The notes under the pieces are model-generated. The model saw only the letters and a list, made by a program, of their open reading frames with translations. It was not told the origin of the DNA and searched no databases. Below are positions 14,145 to 22,298 of a stretch of DNA of 41,962 bases, piece by piece; positions within the stretch are counted from its first letter, which is position 1; each line of letters begins with the position of its first letter. This DNA is from Chloroflexota bacterium (GTDB taxonomy: Bacteria; Chloroflexota; Dormibacteria; Dormibacterales; Dormibacteraceae). The position numbers and the translations under genes were made by a program. The stretch lies in NCBI GenBank assembly GCA_005880945.1, contig VBIU01000057.1, positions 1 through 41,962 of the forward strand, given 5' to 3'.

Positions 14145-15796
14145 CGAGTTACCTCCTTTTGAAGCGCGCCCTGCACAGCCGCGCTCAGGCCGGCGGCATC
14201 CGGGGTGCCCGCCTCGCCTGTGACCTTGAATCCATTGGAGCGCGCGACAGCGCTCGTGCTCGGGCCGATGGTGAACACGCGCAGGCTCCGGGCCCTCTCA
14301 ACTTGAGGCCCGGCCAGCTCGACCAGGCCCCGTACCGCAGACCCCGAGGCGAAGACGATCCCCTCGAGAGCCGGATCGGCCAGCGCGCTCAGGAGTGACT
14401 GCATCGATTCCCGCGGCGCGCGGACGGTGCGGTAGGCGACGACATCGTCCACGTGGGCGCCGTGCAGCCACAGCTGGACCGGCAATGAGGGCGCCGCCGC
14501 ATCCGCCCGCGCAAGCAGGACGCGATCGCCGCGCTCGAGACCGCCGGCGGCCATGGCGCGCGGGATCTCGTCGCCAACGGCGAGCTCGGGCTGGACGTCG
14601 ACTTCCACGCCACGATCCCGCAGCGCTCGTGCGGTAGACGGCCCAACCGCCGCGAAGCGGACCGACCGCGGCACTGCCTCCTCCAGCCCGTCGAAGAGCG
14701 CCGCAACGCCTCGTTTGCTGGTCAGCACCACCCACTGGTACGCGCCGAGCTCCCGGCGCGCCCGCTCCAGCTCGACGTTACGTTCGATGGTCGCGGTGAC
14801 CACGGTTGGGACGTGGACGACCCGATAGCCGCTTGCGCCCAGCAGCAAAGCCCCGGCAGGGTCGAGCTCGGGCCGCGTGTCGAGGATCGCGCGGGGCCGC
14901 AGCGAGACGTGACGCAACAGCTCTGCCGCCACGGCTGACGCCCCTCGAGCGAGAGCCTCGGCTCCGCCCGCATCGCGTAGCGACAGCGCGACGACATGCT
15001 TTTGACCGCCGCCGGGCGATGCCGCACCCGCGACGATCGTGATCCTGCCGCCGGCTGAAACCGTCGCCAGGACGCCCACCGGCGCATCGCACCCGCCGCC
15101 GATGGCTTTCAAGACAGCCCGCTCCGCTATGACTGCAGTGCGCACGGCGGCGTTGTCGATCGCCCGCACCGCCCGGAGAACCTCCGCGTCGTCCCGCCGC
15201 ACTTGAATCGCAAGAGCTCCCTGGGCGGGCGCCGGCGGCATCGACCACGCGTCGATGGTCGCGGCGATCCTGTCGCGCAAGCCGAGGCGTTCCAACCCCG
15301 CGGCCGCCAGCACCAGCGCGTCGGCCTCACCGCCGTCCAGCCGCTTGACGCGAGCGTCCACGTTGCCCATGAGCGGGACCACGCGCAGGTCTGGCCGGAT
15401 CGCGCGCAGGAATGCGGAACGGCGCGGGCTGTCTGTGCCCACCCTCGCCGCTCGACTGAGCTCCGTCACCGAGCACTCCCCGCTCCTGGTGACGAGCGCA
15501 TCGAGCGGATCGGCACGTTCGGGATAGGCAGCGATCGGCAGCTGGGGGTCGGGGTCGAGCGGCAGGTCCTTCGCGCTGTGCACGGCGAGATCGATCTCGC
15601 CCGCCACGAGCGCGTGCTCCAGGTCCTTGACGAAGACCCCATCCTTGATCGGCGAATCCCGCTGGCGCAGGTCGCCTTCGGTGACGATCGTCACCAGCTC
15701 GACCTCGATGCCGTCTTGCCGTAGGCGCCCGGCGACGAGCCCGCTCTGGACGAGGGCCAGCCGTGAAGAGCGCGTGCCCAGGCGCAAGCGCCTCAC
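14111..15796 (-). CDS. hemC-hemD: Hydroxymethylbilane synthase / uroporphyrinogen-III synthase fusion
   Basis: One 561-residue chain carries two enzymes. Residues about 1-300 are HemC, which polymerises four porphobilinogens; 'LGTRSSRLALVQS', 'HSAKDLP' with catalytic Asp77, and the dipyrromethane-cofactor Cys236 in 'GGGCDAPVG' are visible. Residues about 310-550 are HemD, which closes and inverts ring D; it has the loosely conserved 'VVLTSKRGVAALF', 'FAAVGPSTARALRDRGVEV', 'VVAYRTV' and 'IVFASGSAVRGLVEL'. The GTG start at 15796 overlaps the cysG stop as GTGA; the open frame extends further upstream, but only as a shadow of cysG. The product feeds CysG and the haem branch. HemC/HemD fusions are known in a few bacteria (for example Leptospira). 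Confidence 0.94.
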   Translation of the reverse strand: MRRLRLGTRSSRLALVQSGLVAGRLRQDGIEVELVTIVTEGDLRQRDSPIKDGVFVKDLEHALVAGEIDLAVHSAKDLPLDPDPQLPIAAYPERADPLDALVTRSGECSVTELSRAARVGTDSPRRSAFLRAIRPDLRVVPLMGNVDARVKRLDGGEADALVLAAAGLERLGLRDRIAATIDAWSMPPAPAQGALAIQVRRDDAEVLRAVRAIDNAAVRTAVIAERAVLKAIGGGCDAPVGVLATVSAGGRITIVAGAASPGGGQKHVVALSLRDAGGAEALARGASAVAAELLRHVSLRPRAILDTRPELDPAGALLLGASGYRVVHVPTVVTATIERNVELERARRELGAYQWVVLTSKRGVAALFDGLEEAVPRSVRFAAVGPSTARALRDRGVEVDVQPELAVGDEIPRAMAAGGLERGDRVLLARADAAAPSLPVQLWLHGAHVDDVVAYRTVRAPRESMQSLLSALADPALEGIVFASGSAVRGLVELAGPQVERARSLRVFTIGPSTSAVARSNGFKVTGEAGTPDAAGLSAAVQGALQKEVTRWLESQLPTPV

Positions 15797-17172
15797 GCGC
15801 GGCTCCCATTCGGAATGCCGGCAGGCACCCGCGCTGCCGAGACCACGTCGCCGACGACGAGAGTGGCGGGCGTTTCGATCGCCGCTTCGTCGGCAAGCGC
15901 CGCGATGCTGTCGAGCGTGCCCGACACGCTGCGCTGATCGGGCAGCGTGGCCTTGCTGACAACCGCGGCGCCTTTGGAGCCGCCGAGCGTCCGGGCGAGC
16001 ACCGCAACCACCGCGGCGAGGTCCGCGCGCGCCATGAGGACCACCAGGGTGTCGGCGGCCCGCGCCAGGTCCGGCAGGCGATCCATTGAGCCTGGACCCT
16101 GGGCGGTCGTGATCGCCACCGATGAGGCGACCCCGCGGCGCGTGACAGCGATGCCGGCGGCTGCCGGCGCCGCCAGCGCGGCGGTGACCCCCGGCACTAC
16201 CACGACCTCGACTCCGGCCTGCTGCAGATCGCTGAGCTCCTCCCCACCGCGACCGAACACGAAAGGATCGCCGCCTTTGAGCCGCACCACCAGATGGCCG
16301 GCACGCGCCAGCTCGATCAGCCGGGCGGTGATGTCCTCCTGCACGGTGCTGACCTGACCGCCGCGCTTCCCGACGTCCTCGAGGCGCGCATCGGGACCGC
16401 ACAGGGCCAGCGTCTCCGGTGCGATCAACGCGTCGTGCAGCACGTAGTCCGCGCCCGCCAGCAGCTCGCGAGCTCTCACAGTAAGAAGGTCGGGGTCGCC
16501 CGGGCCGGAGCCGACCACGGCGACGCGGCCCGCGCGGCGAGACGGGTCGGCTGCGATCTCTTCGGCCAGGCGGTCCGCGTCGGCGGATCGCCCGCGGCGC
16601 AGGAGCGTGCGCAAATCTGAGTCGAGCAGCCGCTTGTAGACGCGGGTCTGATCGGCGATCGGCACGGCTCGCTCACGCAACCGGCGCCGCACCCCTCCCA
16701 CCAGCGCCACAAACGGCCCCCACTCGCGGCCGAGCCAGCGCTCGATGCGCACGCGCAGCGCCGAGGCGAGAAATGGGCTTTCTCCAGACGTCGAGATGGC
16801 GATCAGCAGCGGGTCGCGGCGCACTATCGCCGGCGCGATGAACCGGCACTGCGGCGGCCGGTCGACGACGTTGATGAGGACCCCGGCGGCCTCCGCCTCC
16901 TCCCAGCTCATGCGGTTGATGGCCTGGTCCTCGCTGGCATCGATCGCCAGGCGCGCGCCCGCGAGATCGCCGGGTCGATAGTCACGATCAACTGCTTCAA
17001 TGAGTGCGTCAGCCGCAAGTGCCTCGAGCTTCGGCGAAAGGCGCGAGGCGATCACTCGCACCGTGGCGCCGGCCTCCAGGAGACCCTCTGCTTTCTCGGT
17101 GGCCAGCTTGCCGCCGCCCAACACCACGCAAGGCTGCGCGGCGAGGTCGAGGAAGACCGGGTAGTACCTCAT
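15793..17172 (-). CDS. cysG: Sirohaem synthase (precorrin-2 dehydrogenase/ferrochelatase + uroporphyrinogen-III methyltransferase)
   Basis: This 459-residue bifunctional protein has the usual two parts. Residues about 1-200 are the precorrin-2 oxidase/ferrochelatase module: the NAD motif 'VVLGGGKLATEKAEGLLEAGA', then 'NVVDRPPQCRFIAPAIVRRD' with the catalytic Asp, and 'ISTSGESP'. Residues about 212-455 are the S-adenosylmethionine-dependent methyltransferase: 'VGSGPGDPDLLTVRA', 'VRLKGGDPFVFGRGGEE' and 'VPGVTAALA'. It turns uroporphyrinogen III into sirohaem, the CysI cofactor. I chose ATG at 17172 (giving 'MRYYPVFLDL'); GTG at 17181 is possible. The gene follows the ABC permease by 25 bases and overlaps hemC-hemD by GTGA. 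Confidence 0.95.
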   Translation of the reverse strand: MRYYPVFLDLAAQPCVVLGGGKLATEKAEGLLEAGATVRVIASRLSPKLEALAADALIEAVDRDYRPGDLAGARLAIDASEDQAINRMSWEEAEAAGVLINVVDRPPQCRFIAPAIVRRDPLLIAISTSGESPFLASALRVRIERWLGREWGPFVALVGGVRRRLRERAVPIADQTRVYKRLLDSDLRTLLRRGRSADADRLAEEIAADPSRRAGRVAVVGSGPGDPDLLTVRARELLAGADYVLHDALIAPETLALCGPDARLEDVGKRGGQVSTVQEDITARLIELARAGHLVVRLKGGDPFVFGRGGEELSDLQQAGVEVVVVPGVTAALAAPAAAGIAVTRRGVASSVAITTAQGPGSMDRLPDLARAADTLVVLMARADLAAVVAVLARTLGGSKGAAVVSKATLPDQRSVSGTLDSIAALADEAAIETPATLVVGDVVSAARVPAGIPNGSRA

Positions 17173-17197
17173 GTGAACCACACGACGAAACCCTTGG

Positions 17198-18061
17198 TCA
17201 TGCCTCGGCTCCGAGGAGGCCCCAGCGCAGCCTGATCGCGCGGTCGAGCGTCCCGAACAAGGAGTCGATGACGACCCCGATGACGAAGATCACGATCATG
17301 ATGGCGAGCAGCTGCTCGGCGTCGGCCAGGTCTCGCGCGAACTGGATCTGCTGGCCGATCGAGGGCGAGTGGGAGACGATGACGATGATCTCGCCGGCCA
17401 TCAGGCTGCGCCATGCAAACGCCCAACCCTGCTTCAACCCGCCCACAAAAGCGGGCAGGGCCGCGGGCAGGATGACGTGCCAGTAAAGGACGAGGCCGCG
17501 CGCGCCCATCACGCGGCCGACCCGGATGAGCAGCGGCTGCACGTGGTCGACCCCGCTGAGCAGCCCAGCCGCGATGGCGGGCGCGGCGCCGAGGATGACC
17601 ACGAAGATGATCGCCGTCTCGCTTTGCTGGAACAGGAGGATCGCGAGGGGGAACCACGCGATGGAAGGCATCGACTGCAGGCCGAGGATCGCCGAGCCGA
17701 TCGCCCTCCGAAGGACTGCGACGCGCGCCACGACAAGCCCGATGGCGCTTCCCGCCGCGGCCGCGATGACGTAACCGACCAGCGCCCTGCGAAGGGTGAT
17801 CGCGACGCCGACATAGAAGTCCGCGTGGGCCAGGTCCTCGCTTAGGCGGCGGAAGACCGCGATGGGGCTCGGCAATACATAGTCCGGGCGCCACCCGGAC
17901 CAGACGACGACCTGCCAGGCGCCCACCACGATGGCGATCGCCACCAGCTTCGGCCACAGCCACGACCAGGCGCCCGAGCTCTGGTCGCGCCCTTTGTGCG
18001 GTGCAACCGCGGCGACATCCCGCCGTTCGACCACAGGCGCCAGCTCCAGCTCAACCGCCAT
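17198..18061 (-). CDS. ABC transporter permease, SsuC/TauC type
   Basis: This 287-residue inner-membrane permease belongs to the nitrate/sulfonate/taurine family. A hydrophilic N-terminus of about 35 residues is followed by about six hydrophobic segments (for example 'LVAIAIVVGAWQVVVW' and 'LLAIMIVIFVIGVVIDSLF'). The EAA-type cytoplasmic loop with Gly ('VMGARGLVLYWHVILPAALPAFVGGLKQGWAFAWRSLMAGE') contacts the ATPase. The ATG start at 18061 overlaps the end of the ATPase gene by 11 bases. It forms an importer with the two preceding genes. The setting among cysteine-biosynthesis genes suggests a sulfur substrate (sulfonate, sulfate ester or sulfate), but the family alone does not decide. Confidence 0.93.
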   Translation of the reverse strand: MAVELELAPVVERRDVAAVAPHKGRDQSSGAWSWLWPKLVAIAIVVGAWQVVVWSGWRPDYVLPSPIAVFRRLSEDLAHADFYVGVAITLRRALVGYVIAAAAGSAIGLVVARVAVLRRAIGSAILGLQSMPSIAWFPLAILLFQQSETAIIFVVILGAAPAIAAGLLSGVDHVQPLLIRVGRVMGARGLVLYWHVILPAALPAFVGGLKQGWAFAWRSLMAGEIIVIVSHSPSIGQQIQFARDLADAEQLLAIMIVIFVIGVVIDSLFGTLDRAIRLRWGLLGAEA

Positions 18062-18818
18062 CGCGCATCTCCTGCTTTAGCCTGTCCGTGATGCGGCCGG
18101 CGATGACGGCGAGCTCGGGCGAATCGAGACTGCGCGGTCTCGGCAGCTCGACGACCACCTCGTGGGCGACGCGCCCCGGCCGGCTCGTGAAGACCAGCAC
18201 CCGATCTCCCAGACGCACCGCCTCGCGCGCGTTGTGCGTGACGAAGAGAATGGTCAACCCGGTCTGCGTCCAGAGCCGTTCCAGCTCCTCGTGCAGCAGG
18301 TCGCGCGTGATGGCGTCGAGCGCCGCGAACGGCTCATCCATCAGGAGCACGTCGGCGTCCTGCGCCAGCGCACGGGCAAGAGCTACCCGCTGCTTCATGC
18401 CACCCGACAGCTCGTGCGGGCGGCGCTTTTCGAAACCGTCGAGGTGGACCCGGTGAAGCAGCTCGGCCGCCATCCGGGAGCGCGCCGGGTTGCGGACTCC
18501 CCGAAGCTCGAGGGCGAGCTCGACGTTGCCGGCCGCCGTGAGCCACGGCAGCAATGCAGCCTCCTGGAACATCAGCGCCACGCGGCCGTGAACGTGGGCC
18601 CTGCCGTTCGAAGGGCGCTCGAGGCCCGCGAGCACGTTGAGGAGCGTGCTCTTCCCCGATCCTGAGGCGCCGACGACGCAGACCAGCTCTCCTCTTTTGA
18701 CGTCGAGGGTCACTCCGTGCAGGGCGACCAGGAGGCGGTCTCCGTGCGGGAAGGCAATGGTCAGCGCCTCCACGCTGAGCGCGTGCTTCTCGGAGAGCTT
18801 GAGAACGTTTCCTTTCAC
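18051..18818 (-). CDS. ABC transporter ATP-binding protein, SsuB/TauB type
   Basis: This 255-residue ATPase powers the sulfonate-type importer. It has Walker A 'GASGSGKST', a Q-loop in 'ALMFQEAALLPWLTA', signature 'LSGGMKQRVALARALA', Walker B 'VLLMDEPFAALD' and the switch His in 'FVTHNAREAVRLGDRV'. I chose GTG at 18818 because it overlaps the binding-protein stop as GTGA and gives the usual family length; the open frame upstream is a shadow of the binding-protein gene. Confidence 0.94.
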   Translation of the reverse strand: MKGNVLKLSEKHALSVEALTIAFPHGDRLLVALHGVTLDVKRGELVCVVGASGSGKSTLLNVLAGLERPSNGRAHVHGRVALMFQEAALLPWLTAAGNVELALELRGVRNPARSRMAAELLHRVHLDGFEKRRPHELSGGMKQRVALARALAQDADVLLMDEPFAALDAITRDLLHEELERLWTQTGLTILFVTHNAREAVRLGDRVLVFTSRPGRVAHEVVVELPRPRSLDSPELAVIAGRITDRLKQEMRDGG

Positions 18819-19849
18819 AGGCCGCTCACCGGCGGTTGCTTGTGCTCCGCAAGAACCTCGTTGAGCAATTTCAGGTCGTACAGGCCGCGGACGTCGACGC
18901 CGGCGAGCAGTCCCACGCTGTGGGCGTGGTCCGCGGAGGTCTTGAGCGTGTCCGCCAGCGGGTCCAGAGTGAAAGTCATGTGCGGCCATGCAGCGGAGAC
19001 CACGCCGGCCGCGAGCTTCTTGCCGGTGATCTCCGCCACTGCGTCATTGGTCACCTTCTGGGCTTCGTCAGGAATCGAGTTCAAGTAAGCGTTGGCCGCG
19101 TAAAGGCCTTCGAGCAGCGCCTTTACACGCTTGGGATGGTCGCGCAGGAAGGCGGTGCTGACGATCAAGTTCGTGGTGACGAACCTGCCCTGCGGCCAGA
19201 GGTCGCGCTCGTCGACCAGCACTCTTCCACCGCCCTCGACGATCAGGCGACTGGCCCACGGCTCGGGCACCCAGGCACCGTCGATCTGGCCCTCCTTGAA
19301 GGCGGTCAGTGTCTGCGAGTTGTCCTGCGGCAGGACGTGCACGTCTCCCCCGCCCGAGGTGTCGGACCTGAAACCCTGTGTCTGCAGGTACCAGCGCAGC
19401 GCGATGTCCTGAGTCCCTCCGAGCTGTGGATCCGCGATCTTCGCTCCCTTCAGGCCGGCGGGTGATGTGATGCTCGGCCTGACGACAAGCAGCGCGCCAC
19501 CCGACGTTGCGCCGGCGATGACGCGGATGGCCTGACCATGCGACTTGACGAACGCGTTGGTGGTCGGGTTCGGGCCGACGAACGTGGCGTCGATCGCGCC
19601 GGAAAGAATGGCCGTGACGGCATCGCCGCCGGCATTGAAGGTGTGTGTCTGGAGGGATACCTTCGAGTCGAGCGCGGCCGTGAAGAAGCCCTTCTTCAGG
19701 CCGACAAGCGCCGTGGCGTGGGTGAGGTTGGGAAAGAAGCCCAGCCGGAGCGTGAGCGGCCCGTCGTCGGATGCTGAGGCTGAGGCGTTCGAGCCGCACG
19801 CGACAAGGAACAGGATCGCGGCGGCGGCGAGCGATGCGAGGCGGCTCAT
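18815..19849 (-). CDS. ABC substrate-binding lipoprotein, nitrate/sulfonate/taurine type
   Basis: This 344-residue binding protein begins with a lipoprotein signal peptide; the lipobox 'FLVAC' places the lipidated Cys at residue 18. The mature part opens with 'LTLRLGFFPNLTHATALVGLKKG' and 'GDAVTAILSGAIDATFVGPNP', the hallmark of SsuA/TauA-type proteins, followed by a hinge and the second lobe ('GRFVTTNLIVSTAFLRDHP'). The ATG at 19849 overlaps the cysH stop as ATGA. Position in the cys operon supports a sulfur-containing ligand. No alkanesulfonate monooxygenase (SsuD) gene is in the window, so the imported compound could be sulfate itself or a sulfonate processed elsewhere. Confidence 0.92.
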   Translation of the reverse strand: MSRLASLAAAAILFLVACGSNASASASDDGPLTLRLGFFPNLTHATALVGLKKGFFTAALDSKVSLQTHTFNAGGDAVTAILSGAIDATFVGPNPTTNAFVKSHGQAIRVIAGATSGGALLVVRPSITSPAGLKGAKIADPQLGGTQDIALRWYLQTQGFRSDTSGGGDVHVLPQDNSQTLTAFKEGQIDGAWVPEPWASRLIVEGGGRVLVDERDLWPQGRFVTTNLIVSTAFLRDHPKRVKALLEGLYAANAYLNSIPDEAQKVTNDAVAEITGKKLAAGVVSAAWPHMTFTLDPLADTLKTSADHAHSVGLLAGVDVRGLYDLKLLNEVLAEHKQPPVSGL

Positions 19850-20586
19850 TGGGGCACGCTCCGGGGGCGAACCTGAAGAGGCCGTCCGTCCGGAGTCCAC
19901 TGGAGCCCGCACTCTTTGACCTCGTTCTCTTCCCACCACCACCTGCCCGCCCGCTCGTCCTCGCCGGCGGCGGTGGCTCGAGTGCACGGCTCGCATCCGA
20001 TCGACGTGTATCCGAGGTCGTAGAGCGAGTGGTACGGCAGGTCGTTGTCGCGGATGTATGACCAGACCTGGTCCTTCGACCAGCCGGCGAGGGGCGCGAT
20101 CTTGGTCAGTCCTTCGTGCTCTGGATCGGCGGCGATCACCGGAGTCTTCGCGCGAGTCGCGGCTTGCTGCCGCCGCACGCCAGTCACCCAAGCGTCATAT
20201 CCATCGAGTGCGCGCGCCAGAGGCTTCGACTTGCGCACCTCGCAGCACAGGCGCCGAAGCGCAGGCGAGCTGTAGAACAGGTTCACGCCATTGGCTCCGA
20301 CCATCTGCTCGAGGTCGCGGGCATCGGGCGCCACGACCTTGACCTCGATCGCGTACCGGTCGCGGACGCGATCGATCAGGTCATGTGTCGCTTGGGGCAG
20401 CCGACCTGTATCGAGGGTGATGACGTGCACTTCCTGCCGGATGCGTGAAGCCATGTCGATGAGGACGGACGACTCGGCCTGGAAGCTGGCGACGATAGCG
20501 ACCCGCCGAAAGGTCTCGTAGGCCCAGCGGAGCACATCCTCGGGCGCCAGGTCGGCCGGCTCTTCCGCTCGCGCAACCGCGCTCAT
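19846..20586 (-). CDS. cysH: Phosphoadenylyl/adenylyl-sulfate reductase, APS type
   Basis: CysH reduces activated sulfate to sulfite using thioredoxin. The 246-residue protein has the P-loop-like 'SFQAESSVLIDM' near residue 34. The cysteine set 'LCCEVRK' (Cys114, Cys115) with 'GCEPC' (Cys198, Cys201) binds a [4Fe-4S] cluster and marks the APS-reducing type. The catalytic Cys226 sits in 'KECGLQ'; the His usual in ECG(L/I)H is Gln here. The ATG at 20586 overlaps the cysI stop as ATGA. It sits between cysI and the transporter genes in the operon. No ATP sulfurylase gene is present in the window. Confidence 0.95.
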   Translation of the reverse strand: MSAVARAEEPADLAPEDVLRWAYETFRRVAIVASFQAESSVLIDMASRIRQEVHVITLDTGRLPQATHDLIDRVRDRYAIEVKVVAPDARDLEQMVGANGVNLFYSSPALRRLCCEVRKSKPLARALDGYDAWVTGVRRQQAATRAKTPVIAADPEHEGLTKIAPLAGWSKDQVWSYIRDNDLPYHSLYDLGYTSIGCEPCTRATAAGEDERAGRWWWEENEVKECGLQWTPDGRPLQVRPRSVPQ

Positions 20587-22298
20587 GCCGTTCTCTCCGC
20601 CGCCGCGATTTCGCGGAGGCTGTCGAAGCCGACGCGATCGACCCAGTTGCCGAAGCCCTCGTCCGGCCGCCGGCCCGCGCGGAAAGTCTCGAACATCGGC
20701 CTCAGAAGGGCGGGTATCTCGGTGATCGGGACGTTGGGCGCAAACAACCGGTTGAGCCGCGTGCCGTTGAAATCGCCGCCCAGCATCACGTCGTATTTGC
20801 CGAGCGTCGTGCCGACGAAACCGACATCGCCGAGGTACGGGCGCGAGCATCCGTTGGGGCAACCGCTCATCCGGAAGCTGATGCGCTCGGCGCCAAGCCC
20901 GAGCTCGTCGAGCACTGTCGCCAGGCGGCGGATCAGACCGGGCAGCGCCCGCTCGGCCTCGGCCACGGCAAGGCCGCATGTCGGTATTGCGGGACACGCC
21001 ATCGCGTTGCGGACCGCCTGGGGGATGACTTCGACCGCGGCGATCCCGTGCTCGGCCATCAACCGCTCGACGCGCGGCCGGTCCGCCGGATCGATGCCGG
21101 CCAGGATCACGTTCTGCTGAGCGGTGAGGCGGACCTCGGGCCGGAGCTCCTCGACGATCCTGCGCAGCCCGGTTCGGGAACGGACGCCCTCGACGTCCGC
21201 GATACGACCGTTCTCTATGTAGATGCCGACGTAGAGGCGGCCGTCACCCTGCTCGTGCCAGCCGAGATGGTCGTCCACAGGTTTCCACGCCAGCGGCTCC
21301 GGAGGCTGAAGCTGGAAAGCCACGCGTTTCTGCACCTCGTCACGGAACCAGTCGAGCCCGTGGTCGGCGATCGTGTATTTGAGGCGGGCGTGGCGCCGGT
21401 TTGCGCGGTCGCCGAAATCGCGCTGGACGGCCACGACCTCGCGTGCGACGCCGACGACCTGATCCGGCTGTACGAAGCACAGCGGCTGCGCCACGGCGAC
21501 AAACGTCTCCGGCTTGTTGTGAGTCCGGCCCAGGCCGCCTCCGACCAGCACGTTGAACCCGCGCACCGCCCCGTCCGCCGTCCTCATGGCCACGATGGCC
21601 AGGTCGTGCGCGTAGACGTCGACGCAGTTGTCGCCTTCGAGCGCGACTGTCGTCTTGAACTTGCGCGGGAGGTACTGCTCGCGGTAGAGGGGCTCGACCT
21701 CCGGCTCCGAGGTCTCGACGACCTCGCCGTCGAGCCAGATCTCGTGATAGGCGCCGGTCTTCGGTGTGAGCTCGGTCACCATGGCCGCGATCGACCGATG
21801 GACATCGGCGTGAAACCGGTCGGCGATCGGCTCCGGGCAGCACATGATGTTGCGCTCGACGTCGCCGCAGCCTCCCAGTGTCGTCAGCAGAGCGTCATTG
21901 ATCGCTCGGATGGATTTCTTGATGTCGCCTTTGAGCACGCCGTGGAGCTGAAAGTCCTGGCGGGTCGTCACGCGCAACGTTCCGTTGGCCCAGCGCCGGC
22001 TGATGTCGTCGTGGGCGATGTATGCGTCGGGGGACACGACACCGCCCGGAATACGCGTCCGGATCATCAGCTGGTGGTGCTTGTCCAGCCCCTTGGCGCG
22101 AGCCTCCTTACGGCGGTCCCGGTCGTCCTGCTGGTAGATGCCGTGGAACTTGAGAAGCTGCTCGGAGGCGTCGCCGAAGGCAGGCGTGTCTTCCAGGAGC
22201 TCCTCTTTGATGAGCCCCCGCAGGTGATTGCTCGTGGCCTTGATGGTCTCGTTCTTCGACAAGCCGTCGAGGACCGAGAGATCCGTGAGATCCGACAA
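20583..22298 (-). CDS. cysI: Assimilatory sulfite reductase, sirohaem/[4Fe-4S] hemoprotein
   Basis: This 571-residue hemoprotein reduces sulfite to sulfide with six electrons. The cluster- and sirohaem-binding cysteines are complete: Cys435 and Cys441 ('ACPAIPTCGLA') plus Cys480 and Cys484 ('SGCPNGCSRPY'). The two ferredoxin-like half-domains begin 'LMIRTRIPGG' and 'LYVGIYIENGR'. The length and the 'ACPAIPTCGLA' motif match CysI-type enzymes. No CysJ flavoprotein is adjacent, so the electron donor is unknown and may be ferredoxin. The TTG start at 22298 has GGAGG 8 bases upstream. It is the first gene of the eight-gene operon and lies just downstream of a strong palindrome. Confidence 0.95.
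   Translation of the reverse strand: MSDLTDLSVLDGLSKNETIKATSNHLRGLIKEELLEDTPAFGDASEQLLKFHGIYQQDDRDRRKEARAKGLDKHHQLMIRTRIPGGVVSPDAYIAHDDISRRWANGTLRVTTRQDFQLHGVLKGDIKKSIRAINDALLTTLGGCGDVERNIMCCPEPIADRFHADVHRSIAAMVTELTPKTGAYHEIWLDGEVVETSEPEVEPLYREQYLPRKFKTTVALEGDNCVDVYAHDLAIVAMRTADGAVRGFNVLVGGGLGRTHNKPETFVAVAQPLCFVQPDQVVGVAREVVAVQRDFGDRANRRHARLKYTIADHGLDWFRDEVQKRVAFQLQPPEPLAWKPVDDHLGWHEQGDGRLYVGIYIENGRIADVEGVRSRTGLRRIVEELRPEVRLTAQQNVILAGIDPADRPRVERLMAEHGIAAVEVIPQAVRNAMACPAIPTCGLAVAEAERALPGLIRRLATVLDELGLGAERISFRMSGCPNGCSRPYLGDVGFVGTTLGKYDVMLGGDFNGTRLNRLFAPNVPITEIPALLRPMFETFRAGRRPDEGFGNWVDRVGFDSLREIAAAERTA

Noticed and set aside
15797..16402. N-terminal extension of the hemC-hemD frame into cysG
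   Set aside because: The frame is open but reads Arg/Gly-rich nonsense across cysG. The GTG at 15796 overlapping the cysG stop gives the normal HemC N-terminus.
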